Assembly: GCA_964016885.1 (NCBI GenBank) | Contig: OZ024742.1 | Span: 361,153,573 to 361,217,572 of the forward strand | DNA length: 64,000 bases | Direction of reading: 5' to 3' | From: Eledone cirrhosa | Lineage: Eukaryota > Mollusca > Cephalopoda > Octopoda > Eledonidae | Shown: positions 46,515 to 57,934 of the stretch, piece after piece | How positions within the stretch are numbered: position 1 is the stretch's first letter | Layout: each line of letters opens with the position of its first letter | Program-made: the position numbers and the translations under genes | The notes under the pieces: model-generated | Database searches by the model: none | Seen by the model: only the letters and a program-made list of their open reading frames with translations | Told to the model about the DNA's origin: nothing

Positions 46515-46785
46515 TACCAATGCTGTAAAGTGGTTGTGTAGGTGTCATGACAAAAAGCTCCCAGTCGACACTGTAAAGTGGTTGTGTACGTGTCATGACA
46601 AAAAGCACCCAGTACTCACTGTAAATATGGTTGGTGTCAGGAAGGGCATCCAGCTGTAGAAACCAAGCCAAAATCAGTTCTGTATGAGCAAGACATCGTC
46701 ACCTGACTTAGTATTGCCCACAACAGGACTTGTCTAACCCATGCTAGCATAGAAAAATTGACGTTAAATCAGTGATGATGACAGA
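46515..46785 (+). mobile_element. SINE/LINE 3' tail fragment
   Basis: Two ~48-bp tail units, then GGTTGGTGTCAGGAAGGGCA, AACCAAGCCAAAATCAGTTC, CCATGCTAGCATAG and AGTGATGATGAC. No tRNA head. Confidence 0.8.
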
Positions 46786-47100
46786 TTTATTGATAGACAT
46801 GTAAACATGCAATCAGATGTTCAGAAAACACACTCTAAAGAAACAGAATATAAACATTTAGCAACTACAATGATGTTTTGCAATCTTTTTATATTTGCTG
46901 AACAAATTTGGTGTGGCCAATACCAAAATCAACCCTGATCCAACATAGCAAGGCTCAAATGCAGTCCAGTCATGACCAACACATATTTCTTTTATATTTA
47001 TGACTATATCATTCCATGTGTCCTTTATGTTCAAGGTTGTGATTTGAGGGAAATTTAACAAAGGGTCTTACATAAAATGAAGTATATTTAGTATTAATGT

Positions 47101-47232
47101 CCCTTTACGGTCTGAGTTCAAATCCCGTCGAGGTTAACTTTGCCTTTCATCCTTTCGGGGTCGATAAAAAAAAGTACCAGTAATGCACTGGGTAATTGCT
47201 GGTCTCGTGCCAAAAGTAGAAACAATATTTAG
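47101..47232 (+). mobile_element. tRNA-derived SINE (second type), copy 1
   Basis: CTTTACGGTCTGAGTTCAAATCCC contains a B-box-like GAGTTCAAATC; then GACTTTGCCTTTCATCC-like and GGGGTCGATAAA body words, AGTACCAGTAATGCACTGGG and a CAAAAGTAGAAACAAT end. Two further copies occur at 54976 and 55260. The A-box end is missing here. Confidence 0.78.
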
Positions 47233-47271
47233 TATTAATGTGGTGTGGTAAATAAATATATTCATGTATAT

Positions 47272-47400
47272 ATTAGGTCCAAACCCAATGGAACCAAACA
47301 CCTACTGTTACAGCCTCCATCTTTCCCCATCTCTCACTATTATAAGCAAATGAGGACCCATGCAACAGTTACCCCAGCAGCCCTGGTGGACAGAATAGAG
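47272..47400 (+). repeat. Unidentified dispersed repeat, partner of 46340-46485
   Basis: See the inverted partner. The pair is about 800 bp apart, with a SINE/LINE tail and a SINE between. Confidence 0.6.
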
Positions 47401-48099
47401 ATGTTTCCCCAGAGAATAGTGAAAAAATCACTCTGGACATGTTTTTTGAGACTGCCTGTTTATTGTTTTACATATGTCTATAAATTACAATGAAGAGGCT
47501 CTCTCTTTCGTTCATATTCATAGAAGTTATGTTTCTTGGCGAATGTTGAATATTTGTGATCTCTTGAACATTAGACTATGACATGTCTTGTAGAAAAGCT
47601 GTGATGATATTTTTGACAATGTAAAGCTGCATCAAGTCTGAGTATAGCATTAGATGCTGAATTTTAATATCTATATTCTTCTAAGATTATCGAGCTCCAG
47701 GAAGTGGATCCATAATGCCATTTATTCCAATAGTTGTGATCAATTAAAACAATATTCCCCATGATTTTTACTAGATTGCTTCCAGTTTTCTAGTGATTCT
47801 AGCATCAATATTGAGAGCAGCACAGTTGAAAAAAAACATCTTCCAAAAACGTATCATTCTGTTCTTTCAGTTGACATCTACCTTACTGGCAGCCTCCGTT
47901 AATCCTCAGCAGATTTCTGTCAGTTAAGAAGCATAAACATGGTATAAAACCCCAATAGTCATTGCAGGTTTAAATAGCAGAATATACAGATGACCATTTG
48001 TCATTATAAAATTGTCACAACAAAGGTGAAGTATCTTGTCCACCACTGCTTATCATGAATTTGAAGTCTCAAAAAACTCCAGACTAGCATTGATTAACA
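47401..48099. other. AT-rich region, no gene
   Basis: No recognisable repeat or frame. Confidence 0.45.
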
Positions 48100-48465
48100 T
48101 TCTCATCACTGTTTAACGTCCCTTTCCATGCTAGCATGGGTTAGACGGGTTGTCCTATTTGAGACAAGTTGAGGTCAGATGACCATGTCTTGTTCATACA
48201 GAACCAATTTTGGCTTGGTTTCTATGGCTGGATGCCCTTCCTAATGCCATCCACATTTAAAGTGAGCACGGGGTGCTTTTTGTCATGTCACCCACACAAC
48301 CACTTTACAGTGTGGACTGGGTGATTATTGTCATGTCACCCACACAACTTTACAGTGTGGGCTGAGTGCTTTTTGTCATGTCACCCACACAACCTCTTTA
48401 CAGTGTGGACTGGGTGCTTTTTGTTGTGTCACCATCACAAGCACTTTACAGTTTGAGCAATGATT
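48100..48465 (-). mobile_element. SINE/LINE tail with minisatellite expansion
   Basis: The + strand reads TCATCACTGTTTAACGTCCC, CATGCTAGCATGGGTTAGAC, TGGATGCCCTTCCTAATGCC, then four ~46-48-bp units of TTTTGTCATGTCACCCACAC plus AACCACTTTACAGTGTGGAC. It is the reverse-orientation equivalent of 44985-45515. Confidence 0.8.
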
Positions 48466-48642
48466 ATTATAAAATTGTAGCAACAAAGATAAACATGTTG
48501 AGGACACAACTGGTTATTATAAAAACTCCAATCTCTAAAGGAAATATGTCTATATCATCACATGTTATGAAATTACAGTATCAAACACTTGTGTGCCCAG
48601 ACTATCACTAGGCAATGTCTTGTACTCACAGGTCTTGAATAA

Positions 48643-48691
48643 TCCCCCCCCCCCATTTTGCCTATTAAGTTTTCATATACCCCCCCCCCCC
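48643..48691 (+). repeat. Twin C12 tracts
   Basis: Two runs of about twelve C (48643-48654 and 48680-48691), 25 bp apart, in otherwise AT-rich DNA. Confidence 0.85.
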
Positions 48692-49029
48692 ACATTACAT
48701 TTTGTTAATCTATCTCTGGCAAAATATTATTTTAAGTGGTAGCATTCCTGTGACAATTTTCTGTATAAATCAAAAGCATTATAGAAGACAAAAAAAGTAC
48801 ATTACTAGAAATCCCATATGTTATGAAATAAATAAGATGGGTTGGGGTCTCAATGTATAAATTAAGCAACTAATTCTGGTTTCTAAAAAAAAAAATCAAC
48901 AGAAACATCCTAGAAAATTACTGATTTCCCCACTCTACTTATTCCACCCATCCCTATTAATTGGGACCTGAGATTAACTGGAAATATGTATACATTTCAT
49001 GTGTGTCTGTCTCTAAGACTATGCCTGTG

Positions 49030-49238
49030 CTTATGTTTACACAAGTAAACAATATTTTATTCATATTCCTTCATTTTTTTCTTATGTTTACACAAATAAA
49101 CAATATTTTATTTGTATTCCTTCATTTTTTTCTTATGTTTACACAAATAAACAATATTTTATTTGTATTCCTTCATTTTTTTTTCTTATGTTTACACAAA
49201 TAAACAATATTTTATTCGTATTCTTTCATTTTTTCTTA
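49030..49238 (+). repeat. 51-53-bp minisatellite, four copies
   Basis: Copies begin CTTATGTTTACACAAATAAA at 49030, 49081, 49132 and 49185; length varies in the T-run that ends each unit. An 80-codon frame across it is an artefact of the repeat. Confidence 0.9.
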
Positions 49239-49399
49239 GTACGTACAAAGAGGGCTCAATAAAATAATAATCAGCATGAAATATGTACTAGCAATTTTAT
49301 AATCAACTAAACACAGAAATACGCAACAGAACCTTGGATACAGTACATCTGAACTGATAATAATAATGATAATAATGAAAATAATTGTGCACAGTGCTC

Positions 49400-49690
49400 A
49401 GGTGCACTACAACTCATCAAAAGTTGATGTATAGTACATAGAATAATGTACAAGTGTCAGGAAAGTGAACAGTGTATGAGCCATGATATACACACCACAC
49501 ATACATGTTTGTGAATTGAGAGGAATATAAGGAGTAGTGATGGTGAATTTCGGGAATCATGGAAATTTTGACAGATGCAGTGATCTGACAGCTAACAATT
49601 GATGCAGGTAGTTTATTCCATGCTTCAGCAACTCTGAGTGTGAACATTTTTTTATGAAAGTCATGGTAATGATCACCTGAAATTTAATTA
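49400..49690 (-). pseudogene. Probable CR1/Jockey-type LINE C-terminal scrap
   Basis: The - strand frame reads MFTLRVAEAWNKLPASIV, resembling the RV..WNKLP..V motif at the C-terminus of CR1/Jockey-type reverse transcriptases. It is followed by ordinary 3' sequence. Only about 30 residues are informative, so the call is tentative. Confidence 0.5.
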
Positions 49691-51119
49691 ACAATAGGCA
49701 GTGAGATAAAGGCATCGTTAACCAGTGATTGTACATATCAGTTTTGGCAATTATGAAAGACAACATCAGATATGTTTCTGTCTAACTAGATCTCCTCAAA
49801 AAGCACATATTTCAATGTACTTGTTTATGAAATGATGTGTTTATGACCAACCATTTTGCGAACATATTTTAATTACTTAATGAAGGATTTTAAGGGATTT
49901 TTTAAATTACAAATTATTTCATTACTAATATAGTAACTCAATATATAGCTCTTATATAAAATTATGTTGAAAGATTTTAATAGAAATAATTTAAAGTGGG
50001 TGGATTTGTTTCATAGAACAAGAGGCCATTTTGGGCAGGTTGGTATCAAGAGGGTTAAGTAATAATGTAATGTGTAATATTTTAAACTATTCCTCCACTT
50101 CTGCCTCCTGATCATCATCATCATAAATAGTAGATGTGTTATCGGAGTTATCTCCTCTGCCAAAATGTTAAAATGATATAAGTCATTGGGTTAACGTTTT
50201 TTTCCTTACAACATAATAATATTTAAATATCTTTTCAAAGTTCCTTGCATTGAATATGGTAACACTAACTTTTACTAATTGTTCATAGAGATGCCTGTTC
50301 AGTGTAATTTCCATTAGTGATTTATTTATCAAATAAAACACCTGGAGGACAATATGAATATATATTGATTTTTTTTTTACTAGATACAAAGCAAGCATTC
50401 ATAGCAAAGGGATGTATGACTTCATTCAAATTAACTCATATGTTATTGGTAATTATTTTTATCACTCCCAGAAGGGTCTAACAGTAAAATAAACTGCAGT
50501 CAGATCTGCACTACAAAAAATTAAAAAAAGGTTTTTAAAATGTATAACTTAAAAAACTGGAAAAAATTTAAGGTATTTATTATAGCACCTTATTGTAAAG
50601 AAGCACTCAATTCACAGGCCTAAAGAAATGTGAAATTATATAAAATGGTAGGAAAGGGAAGATATTTTTCTAAAGAAAATATAAATTGGTGTCAATTTTT
50701 TTCTTTATTGAAAAGGTATAATTTTATAAACAAGATTTACAATACACTGTAGCTACAAATTGAAAGACATTTCCAATATTGTTTCAAATCAGTAATGATA
50801 GATGTTGCCATTATAAGAAGTTGCTATGTTCTTCTTTCTGTGTAATTACCATCTAAAAGTAGTTTGACATAAGATGTTTTTCTACTACTGTGTCTGACAC
50901 ACACAACTGGTTACTCATTGATTTTTGTTGACTCTACACATGTCTCACTACATATTTGTCCATCTGTGAATGACTTTCTATCAAATGTACCCAATATATT
51001 TTCTATGCATCTCATGAGTGCATATCCAGTTTAGAATAGGTACACCAACTCCCAACATGTAGTAATAAGTCAGTAATAGTGTTAATGTGTGGAAGGAGAC
51101 CTACCTGCAAAACACTGTC
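49691..51119. other. AT-rich region, no gene
   Basis: Long unique-looking AT-rich DNA. Short frames (for example 50183-50398) have no recognisable motif. Confidence 0.45.
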
Positions 51120-51310
51120 TCAAAAGGTCCTGTCCAACCCATGCCAGGGTGTCAAATTCAACATAAAAATGATTATTGTTCTTCATTAGATGTTTTATAT
51201 ATATGATGATGATATCACCATTTTACATCCATATTTCCCCGCTTGCATGGGTGAGATGGGTCATTCTCAGCATGGCATCTCTCACACCTCTCCTCAGGCC
51301 TGGACCAGCA
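51120..51310. mobile_element. Two facing SINE/LINE tail stubs
   Basis: 51120-51175 (+) keeps CCTGTCCAACCCATGCCAGG and ends near ATAAAAATGATTA. 51205-51310 (-) begins GATGATATCACCATTTTACA and keeps CCGCTTGCATGGGTGAGATG. They point toward each other across a short TA tract. Confidence 0.6.
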
Positions 51311-51399
51311 TAAGTTGCACTGCTAGTACTGGTTGTATATGTATATATATATATATGAATATAAATGTATGTAAAAGGTAAACAGAAATAACAACACAA

Positions 51400-51500
51400 T
51401 TGGTACATGGAAGGCATATATTAGGTTAACGCAGGAAGAGGGTCTTAATATTTTGGACGTTAGTCCTTTATCAGAAGAAAGAATGAGAAATAAGATATAT
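51400..51500 (-). mobile_element. Penelope-like remnant with hammerhead-like motif
   Basis: - strand: CTGATAA (51474-51468), then a perfect hairpin GGAC-TAAC-GTCC (51466-51455), then AAAA (51454-51451). The hammerhead core would be CTGATGA, hairpin, GAAA, so two core bases are changed. No cleavage triplet is obvious. Confidence 0.5.
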
Positions 51501-51740
51501 ATATATATATAGTAGTAATAGTAATAGGTAGGTAGAAATATCTAAGGTGTAGAGCAACTGAAATCAGTTGATTTGGGGCTCTTATGTCTTTTCTCTATTT
51601 TCCTTTTTAAGTAAACATTTTCTGGTTCATTTTCCTCAGCACAGATTGAACAAGTTGGTCCTCAAAGATAACAAAATGTATTTACCTTGTACAGTGGTGT
51701 TGTAGAAATCTTAATAATCATATATATATATAATAATTGT

Positions 51741-51792
51741 ATATCATCATCACCGATTGTTGTCTATCTTCCATGCTAGCATGGGTTAGGTT
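51741..51792 (-). mobile_element. SINE/LINE tail stub
   Basis: CATCATCACCGATTG and CCATGCTAGCATGGGTTAGG, flanked on both sides by TA tracts. Confidence 0.65.
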
Positions 51793-52055
51793 CCTATATA
51801 TATATATATAAATATATATGTAGATAAATCTACCAAGAGTTTACGGTAGTGTCCAATCCGTATGAAGAACTCAATGTAATCCGGATATCATGGAAAGAAG
51901 AGATGCAATGAAAAATCACTTTCGGTGAAAGATAAACGGAAAACAGAGTCAAGATAAAATATTTAAAAAATAATGAATAAAACAATGAAACAGTTCCTTA
52001 TATTAAACAAAAAAAGTTCAAGTATTTTATATAAATATATATATATATTTATACA

Positions 52056-52297
52056 TATAATAAAATAACAGGAGGCTGGACTGGTGTAATTCCTTAAAAG
52101 GTTTATTATACTATGATCATTACACTGACCAGGTTCAGTATGAATCCAGTGACATCATCAGGTATTCAAAATTTAACAAAGCAATATAATAGACAAAATC
52201 CATGGGGCTGAAAAGCAGAGACAGGAGGGCGGCCGAACATTTAGCAACTTTTAGGCCGGTCAGCCGCCCTACACCAGTTCAGCCTCCTGTTATTTTA
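52056..52297. mobile_element. 240-bp foldback-like element with ~30-bp inverted ends
   Basis: AAAATAACAGGAGGCTGGAC plus TGGTGTA near the left end (52064-52090) is matched in inverse orientation at 52264-52290 (TACACCAG, then TTCAGCCTCCTGTTATTTTA). Inside, the - strand has CTGATGATGTCACTGGATTC then GAAC, a poor hammerhead-like string. It could be a Penelope-like end or a small non-autonomous element. Confidence 0.55.
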
Positions 52298-54825
52298 TAA
52301 TAATTAACTCCGTACTCGCACCACTAACAACACAAACGAAGACGGGTGAGTTGCATTAGGTCGAGTGCTCTCCCTAATATTACATCGAGGTTGACCATAC
52401 GGAATGACCAGTTCTATCCAGTGGTGAACCAACAAACCTAAATATATATATATATAAAGAGAGAGAGAGTCAAGGAGATATTTAAAATCCCAACCACTAC
52501 ACCAAGTGGTTTTAGTTGATGTGTTCAGCAAGCCTTGAAAAGCTTCCTGAACACACAAACAAGTTACAGTTCTTATTTTACGACAAGTTAAGGCAGTTAG
52601 TCTTGCAATATAAGATGTCAGATTAGTAACAAAACATTGTTGTCCATTCCTTTTCTTTAATATGTTATTCATTATAGTAATATATATGCAATATTCACAA
52701 CCAAAGTGGTAAGAAACTCTCAGGTGAGCTGCACAGCAGAAGGTCTTCAGAGAAGAACCCCCTTCCTCAAGCATTTCTGCCCTTACACTCTAAGGGCATC
52801 AGGGCGAATCCAAGTCATGACTCCTGTGTACCCTTCTGCCGACATTTATCCATTCAGAAATTGGGGATTTGTTGTTTATTTAAACCATATGGAGATGTTG
52901 TTTACAGGATCTAGCTAGAACACCTCTCAGTTGCCTCTGCTTCCAAATTTATATCTAAACAACTTTCTTGATGTAGAATTGTAGCTATTATTTGTATAAT
53001 ATTTGTATTTAGTAATTTTAAAATACTGTCTGTCTCGTATCTTCATAATTTTCCTCAGATAAGTGTTTCTATGTATCTAATCTGATATTTATACCTATAA
53101 TTAGTATTTGCAATAATAATTTTATGAATTATAACCTTTGGTAAAATAGAGCAGTTTGAGTCTGACAAGACAATTCACAGTTTCAGAATAAAGAATCATA
53201 TTTAATGTCGATGGCAGATTTGAAATGTAACTACAGTGATATTACTGATTAAAAATAGACACTATTAGTATGAGAGTTTATAGTTAATGGTAAGCTTAGA
53301 ATTGCAGTGGTAGCATTGCATTTTATTTATTAGACAATTTTATAATATGAAGTATCTTCTTGCATCCATATATTTGAAAGTTTTAGATTTTATATGAGCC
53401 TTGCTGGTATATTCTAATGAATTATGAAAGGTATAAATTCAAGTTTTAATTACTTTCTCTCCTCATTGCTATTATTGTCATTGATATTGTTATTGACATT
53501 TTAGATTCAATTGTCATTACTAAAACTATCAGAATCAATTAACTTTTCTTTATTGATCAGCCAAGATAGTTAAAATATTTATAAATGCATTATCCTTTAA
53601 CTAGTCCTCTGTAGAAATCTATCATACAATTAGACGTTTCATTGAATACAACATGTTTCATATTTTAATGCAATTTCAGTTAAATCTATTCAGGAATTGC
53701 CTTAGTTTCCTTACTACTTGCTAAGTTTAATTAGATGTCAATAAAGTACACCCCTTTTTGGAATGAATCTCAAAATTATTCCTCTTAATACTGTGATTAT
53801 TATAACTGCTTCTTATATACTGGAATGCATGCTCAATTGTTTGCCATTCACAGTATTTCAGGGGATTATCTAAAAAATCTTTATGGACTCTTCTATCTTC
53901 TCAAAAATGTATATCAAATAATAAAGAATTCTAGCTTCTGTGGCTGAAGGTTTCACTTCCTAACATTTACAAGTGATTCTGCTACTCCTATCAAATCATT
54001 GAGGTAAATAAAAAGTGTTGCAACATATTTTCTCTCTCTCATCTGAAAATATAGTTTGAATGGCCATATATTCTAACAATTCTTTTACTAAAAGAACTGT
54101 GAACTACAATTCCATGTAAATAATTTCATATGCCATTTAGAGACATGAATAAACAATATTGCAAATGAACAAAGAGCAAAAATGAGTCAACATGAAATTT
54201 ACAATATATGGAGATTTTCCCTCTAAAAGCAAACATAAAGAAAAATATAATGCATGCTGTGCTAATACAACAGAAATCTCATTCAAAAGACATGCACCAG
54301 CACAACAGCTAATCCCATCACTTTCATGTGAAGTACATTTGAAATATATTTAAAGATCAATAGATGAAAGAGAATTTTAATCATTACACTATTTAACGAT
54401 AATATCAAAGTACTGTAGCATGTGCATCACAGAGAAACTTCATATCATCGCCATCATATTTTTCAATACTAAACAAATATTATTTTCCCTTGGCAATAAA
54501 CAACCCAAATTCCTTCAGAAGAACATCAAAATAGACCCTTCTGAGATTTAATGGTAAGCAACTGATTTCAAAAACACCAATTACTTGGATGTGCAGTAAG
54601 CACATCGACCTAAAAGTTGATTCAACAAAACCATATCTTGGATATTATTCAACCATTTTTAGTGTGCATAATAATAAAAAATTATAGATTCAAACAATTC
54701 AAACAAAGGGTCAATAAGATTCTTTAGTTGTGTCAAAGTGAGGACAACATACATAACGCTAGTGCCATGATACAATGCACCGAGTTAACTCTGGAGAGAA
54801 AGAGAGAGAGTATTGGAATGTAAGT
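52298..54825. other. Long AT-rich region, no gene recognised
   Basis: A 156-codon - strand frame (52304-52774) contains a TA-tract-encoded IYIYIY segment and no family motif, so I do not call it a gene. The remainder (53000-54800) is unique-looking AT-rich DNA. Confidence 0.45.
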
Positions 54826-54920
54826 GAGATGTGGCCCCTAGCCTATCTGAGAGGACTGAGCCATACAATTCTTGCTAAAGTGCAGAATGGATATTAAATG
54901 ATGATGATAATGATGATGAG
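54826..54920 (+). mobile_element. Worn SINE/LINE tail stub
   Basis: CTTGCTAAAGTGCAGAATGG followed by ATTAAATGATGATGATAATG. Only the tail end is left. Confidence 0.45.
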
Positions 54921-54975
54921 ATAATATATATGTATATTTTACCTCCTTCATCATCATCATTATCATAATCATCAT

Positions 54976-55168
54976 TAAGGTCGGTGGATTGACAGCATCA
55001 GTAGAGGGTCGGACGCCATGCTTTCCAGCATAATTACGTCCCTTTACGATCTGAGTTCAAATCCTGCTGAGGTAGACTTTGCTTTTCATCCTTATGGGGT
55101 CGATAAAATAAAGTACCAGTAATGCGCTGGGTAATTGCTGGCCTTGTGCCTAAAGTAGAGACAATTAT
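54976..55168 (+). mobile_element. tRNA-derived SINE (second type), copy 2
   Basis: Fullest copy of this type: head GGTGGATTGACAGCATCAGT, B-box-like GAGTTCAAATCCTGC (about 55059), GGGGTCGATAAAATAAAGTA, GCTGGGTAATTGCTGG, CTAAAGTAGAGACAATTATC. Confidence 0.78.
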
Positions 55169-55257
55169 CATTATCATCATTCCATTCACCACCACCATCA
55201 TTGCCAGCTTTTTATCTTAAGTTTTCTTTACTTTAGTTATTCATTTGTGTATTGCTG

Positions 55258-55398
55258 TTATAATTGTTTCTACTTTTGGCACAAGGCCAGCAATTATTCC
55301 AGTGTATTACTGGTACTTTATTTTATCAACGCCGTAAGGATGAAAGGCAAAGTTAACCTCGGCAGGATTTGAACTCAGACCATATAGGGCCGTAACTC
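55258..55398 (-). mobile_element. tRNA-derived SINE (second type), copy 3
   Basis: Reverse orientation of the same SINE: TTTGGCACAAGGCCAGCAAT, GGATTTGAACTCAGACC on the + strand. With copy 2 it forms an inverted pair about 90 bp apart. Confidence 0.78.
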
Positions 55399-55914
55399 AT
55401 TGCTGTGTTGCTGTTATAATGTTATATATTCTTATACAGCCTTTATAACAATCTTTCTTCTACTGTTTCCTTCTTCCGTACTCTTCTGGCAATTATTTCT
55501 GTTGCTCCTGCTGCTATATTTTCTTTATTTTTTAAAATATCTTTGGTCATTATTTTCTCAACTTATTTTTTTTTTTTTTTTTTTTCCCCAGCACTCAGAT
55601 CAGCATCTTCATATTTCTGTCATCACATCTCTAATAATTATAGCCATTAACTCTGCACCAATTACCATTATGACCATCATTCTACCAACATTATCATAAT
55701 CCCTTGGACCACTACTAGTGGCACTATCACTTTTGCTTCATACGAACGTCCATTTTGTTTCATGTTTTCACATTATTCACTAATTTCTCAAGTCCTTAAG
55801 GCTTTGTTTCTAAACTTGATTTTTTAAAACTTTTTTTTTGTATACTGTGCTCCTCTTCTCTTTTCTTTTTATATTTGATGATTCATTTTTTCTTTTGATT
55901 TGCTTTATTTTGTA
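55399..55914. other. T-rich region, no gene
   Basis: Includes a T-rich run at 55566-55586. The 99-codon hydrophobic frame at 55400 is a product of the T-rich composition. Confidence 0.45.
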
Positions 55915-56762
55915 CTAGCAGTGGTACCCGGCGTTGCACGGGATAAGGTACTTTGGAACGCGGTCCGCCAACAGACCTAATCGTGGAAAAACTGCATGCC
56001 TGGACAATATGTAAAGAAAATAAACCGAATACTCTGATGGCTGGATAATCTTTAAGATTTTCCTCGATGAAGCAGGAAAAATGCAGGTTTTCACCTAATG
56101 CGGACCCTAGGGGATCAAGAAAATGAATTTTTTTATATGCATAATATGCCTTGAAATTTCGGGAAAATCGGCTAGACGTAACGCCTCCAAGAAGCCCTCA
56201 GAAGCTGAAAAAATGAAGTTTTTCACCTAGGCCATAAGAAAGTTGGATTTCCTTTGCTCACGGTATGAAGAAGAGACTAACTAATACATAGTTACAATTA
56301 TCGAGGAAATCGGTCTGACGTAACGCCTCAAAAAAAAACCTAAAAATCTCCAAAAACGCAGTTTTTCACCTAATGCGAGCCCTAGGAGATAAAAAAACGT
56401 TGAATGTAAAGTTTTAAAAAAATCGGTTGGGTACTTCTCGAGTTTTAGGGATTCAAACTCAGACACACACACACACACATCCTCAGGGAAGTGACGTAAT
56501 GCAGACAGCAGACATACAGAAAGATATTATAAGGGCGCGAGGTTATATGTATGTATCTATCTAAAAAGAGAAAGACTAAAAATGATAGAGCTAGATTGCT
56601 AAATCGCCTAATGCTTTCCCTATATCATTGAAAATTTGAAATTTCTTTGCTCCGAACACTCGCTGAAACATAAGTATTACATGTGTAAAGTTTGAAAACA
56701 GTCAGTTGGGTGGTTCGAACTCACACACACACAGACAGACATCCTTAGTTTTATATATATAG
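55915..56762 (+). mobile_element. Dispersed repeat beginning GTACCCGGCGTTGCACGGG
   Basis: Starts at ACTAGCAGTGGTACCCGGCG and ends at an (AC)n block plus TTTTATATATATAG. Inside, similar segments recur: TTTTCACCTAATGCGGACCC near 56090 and TTTTTCACCTAATGCGAGCC near 56362; AAATCGG(C/T)(T/C)(A/T)GACGTAACGCC near 56166 and 56308. It is richer in GC than its surroundings. I recognise the opening motif as a widespread invertebrate repeat but cannot assign the family. No coding frame. Confidence 0.6.
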
Positions 56763-57092
56763 ATATTTACCCTGGCTTCCTCACATATCCCTAGACAAAC
56801 AACAGTAATGCTTTCATACAGAAGCCACAACTTGCCCATTAGAATTATACCTGATATTTATACATATTCTGTAACTTATTACTACCCTGATAAGCTGCCT
56901 TCTCAGTTTTTCAAACATTTACATTTTTTATATATCTAGTTAAGAATAGGTTCACCATATCCTTGCATGTTGTAACAAGTGACTAAAAGGTCAGTAAGAG
57001 CATCTGGCTGTAAAATATGGTTTCCAAACATTTTGTCTAACCTATGTCAGCATAGAAAAGTCAATGTAAAAACCATGATGATATATATATAT
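56763..57092 (+). other. AT-rich region ending in a worn SINE/LINE tail
   Basis: 57000-57085 keeps AGCATCTGGCTGTAAAATAT, CTAACCTATGTCAGCATAG and ATGATGATATATATA. No gene. Confidence 0.5.
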
Positions 57093-57099
57093 ATGTATA

Positions 57100-57300
57100 T
57101 GTGAAGGCACATGACTTAGTGGTTAGTGTTGAGTTCACAATCGTAAGGTTGTGACTTTGAATCCCAGACCAGTCAGTGTGTAGAAATGAATTGCGACGTC
57201 ACTGGTGCCAAGTTGTATCAGCCATGCCCTTTCACTTAGACAATGTTGGTGGCGTTGACGGTGGTGATTGACATACATGTGTGACTGCTGGTGTTCTGCA
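57100..57300 (+). mobile_element. tRNA-derived SINE head, worn
   Basis: A-box-like TGACTTAGTGGTTAG (57112-57126) and B-box-like GTGACTTTGAATCCC (57151-57165), same order and spacing as the SINE at 31960, directly after a TA tract. The body diverges and the tail is absent. Confidence 0.7.
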
Positions 57301-57778
57301 AACACACACTGTCCAGACTTATGCCGCAGCAGAGAACTTTACAGGTGCAAAATCTTGATCATTCATGGCTAAAGGAGACCTATGATATTTACATTTATAT
57401 GTCATCGATTTTACAACCAAATTTCCAGGCTGCCATATGCTGGTTCGATGAGACATTTTAAGGCAGTTTTATTTTCTTATTTTCTTATGTGCTTCCTTAT
57501 GCAAACACTTTTAGCCATCTCCAAAATGTGAGGTTATGGTGTACTTAGTCTAAAAACCAAGACACAAAGGCTATATTTAAATACACACAAACACACATAC
57601 ACACATCAGTAGGCCGTCATTATTTTGGTGTAAAATATTTATTGTCTGAATTGTCAAAGAAAATTGTTATCAGAATTATTAGAAACTATGACAATGTGGC
57701 AGATGAAAATAATGGTTAATAATACAGTGCTATATTATTTCAATGTATAAAGTACCTGATAAAAATATTAGGTCAGGC

Positions 57779-57781
<3 letters not shown>

Positions 57782-57840
<59 letters not shown>
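57782..57840. repeat. (TA)n microsatellite
   Basis: About 59 bp of uninterrupted TA. A similar tract lies at 58850-58891, on the far side of the inverted-repeat element between them. Confidence 0.95.
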
Positions 57841-57844
<4 letters not shown>

Positions 57845-57934
57845 GCAAAAATTCTATTTAAAGTTGTTAGGATACAAGTAAATATTTTTATAACTGATAT
57901 AAAGCACTCAACAAGTTTTTGGAGTAGATATACA

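Noticed and set aside
52304..52774. 156-codon - strand frame as a host gene
   Set aside because: It includes a TA-tract-encoded segment, lacks any recognisable motif or splice context, and overlaps repeat-like sequence at its 3' end.
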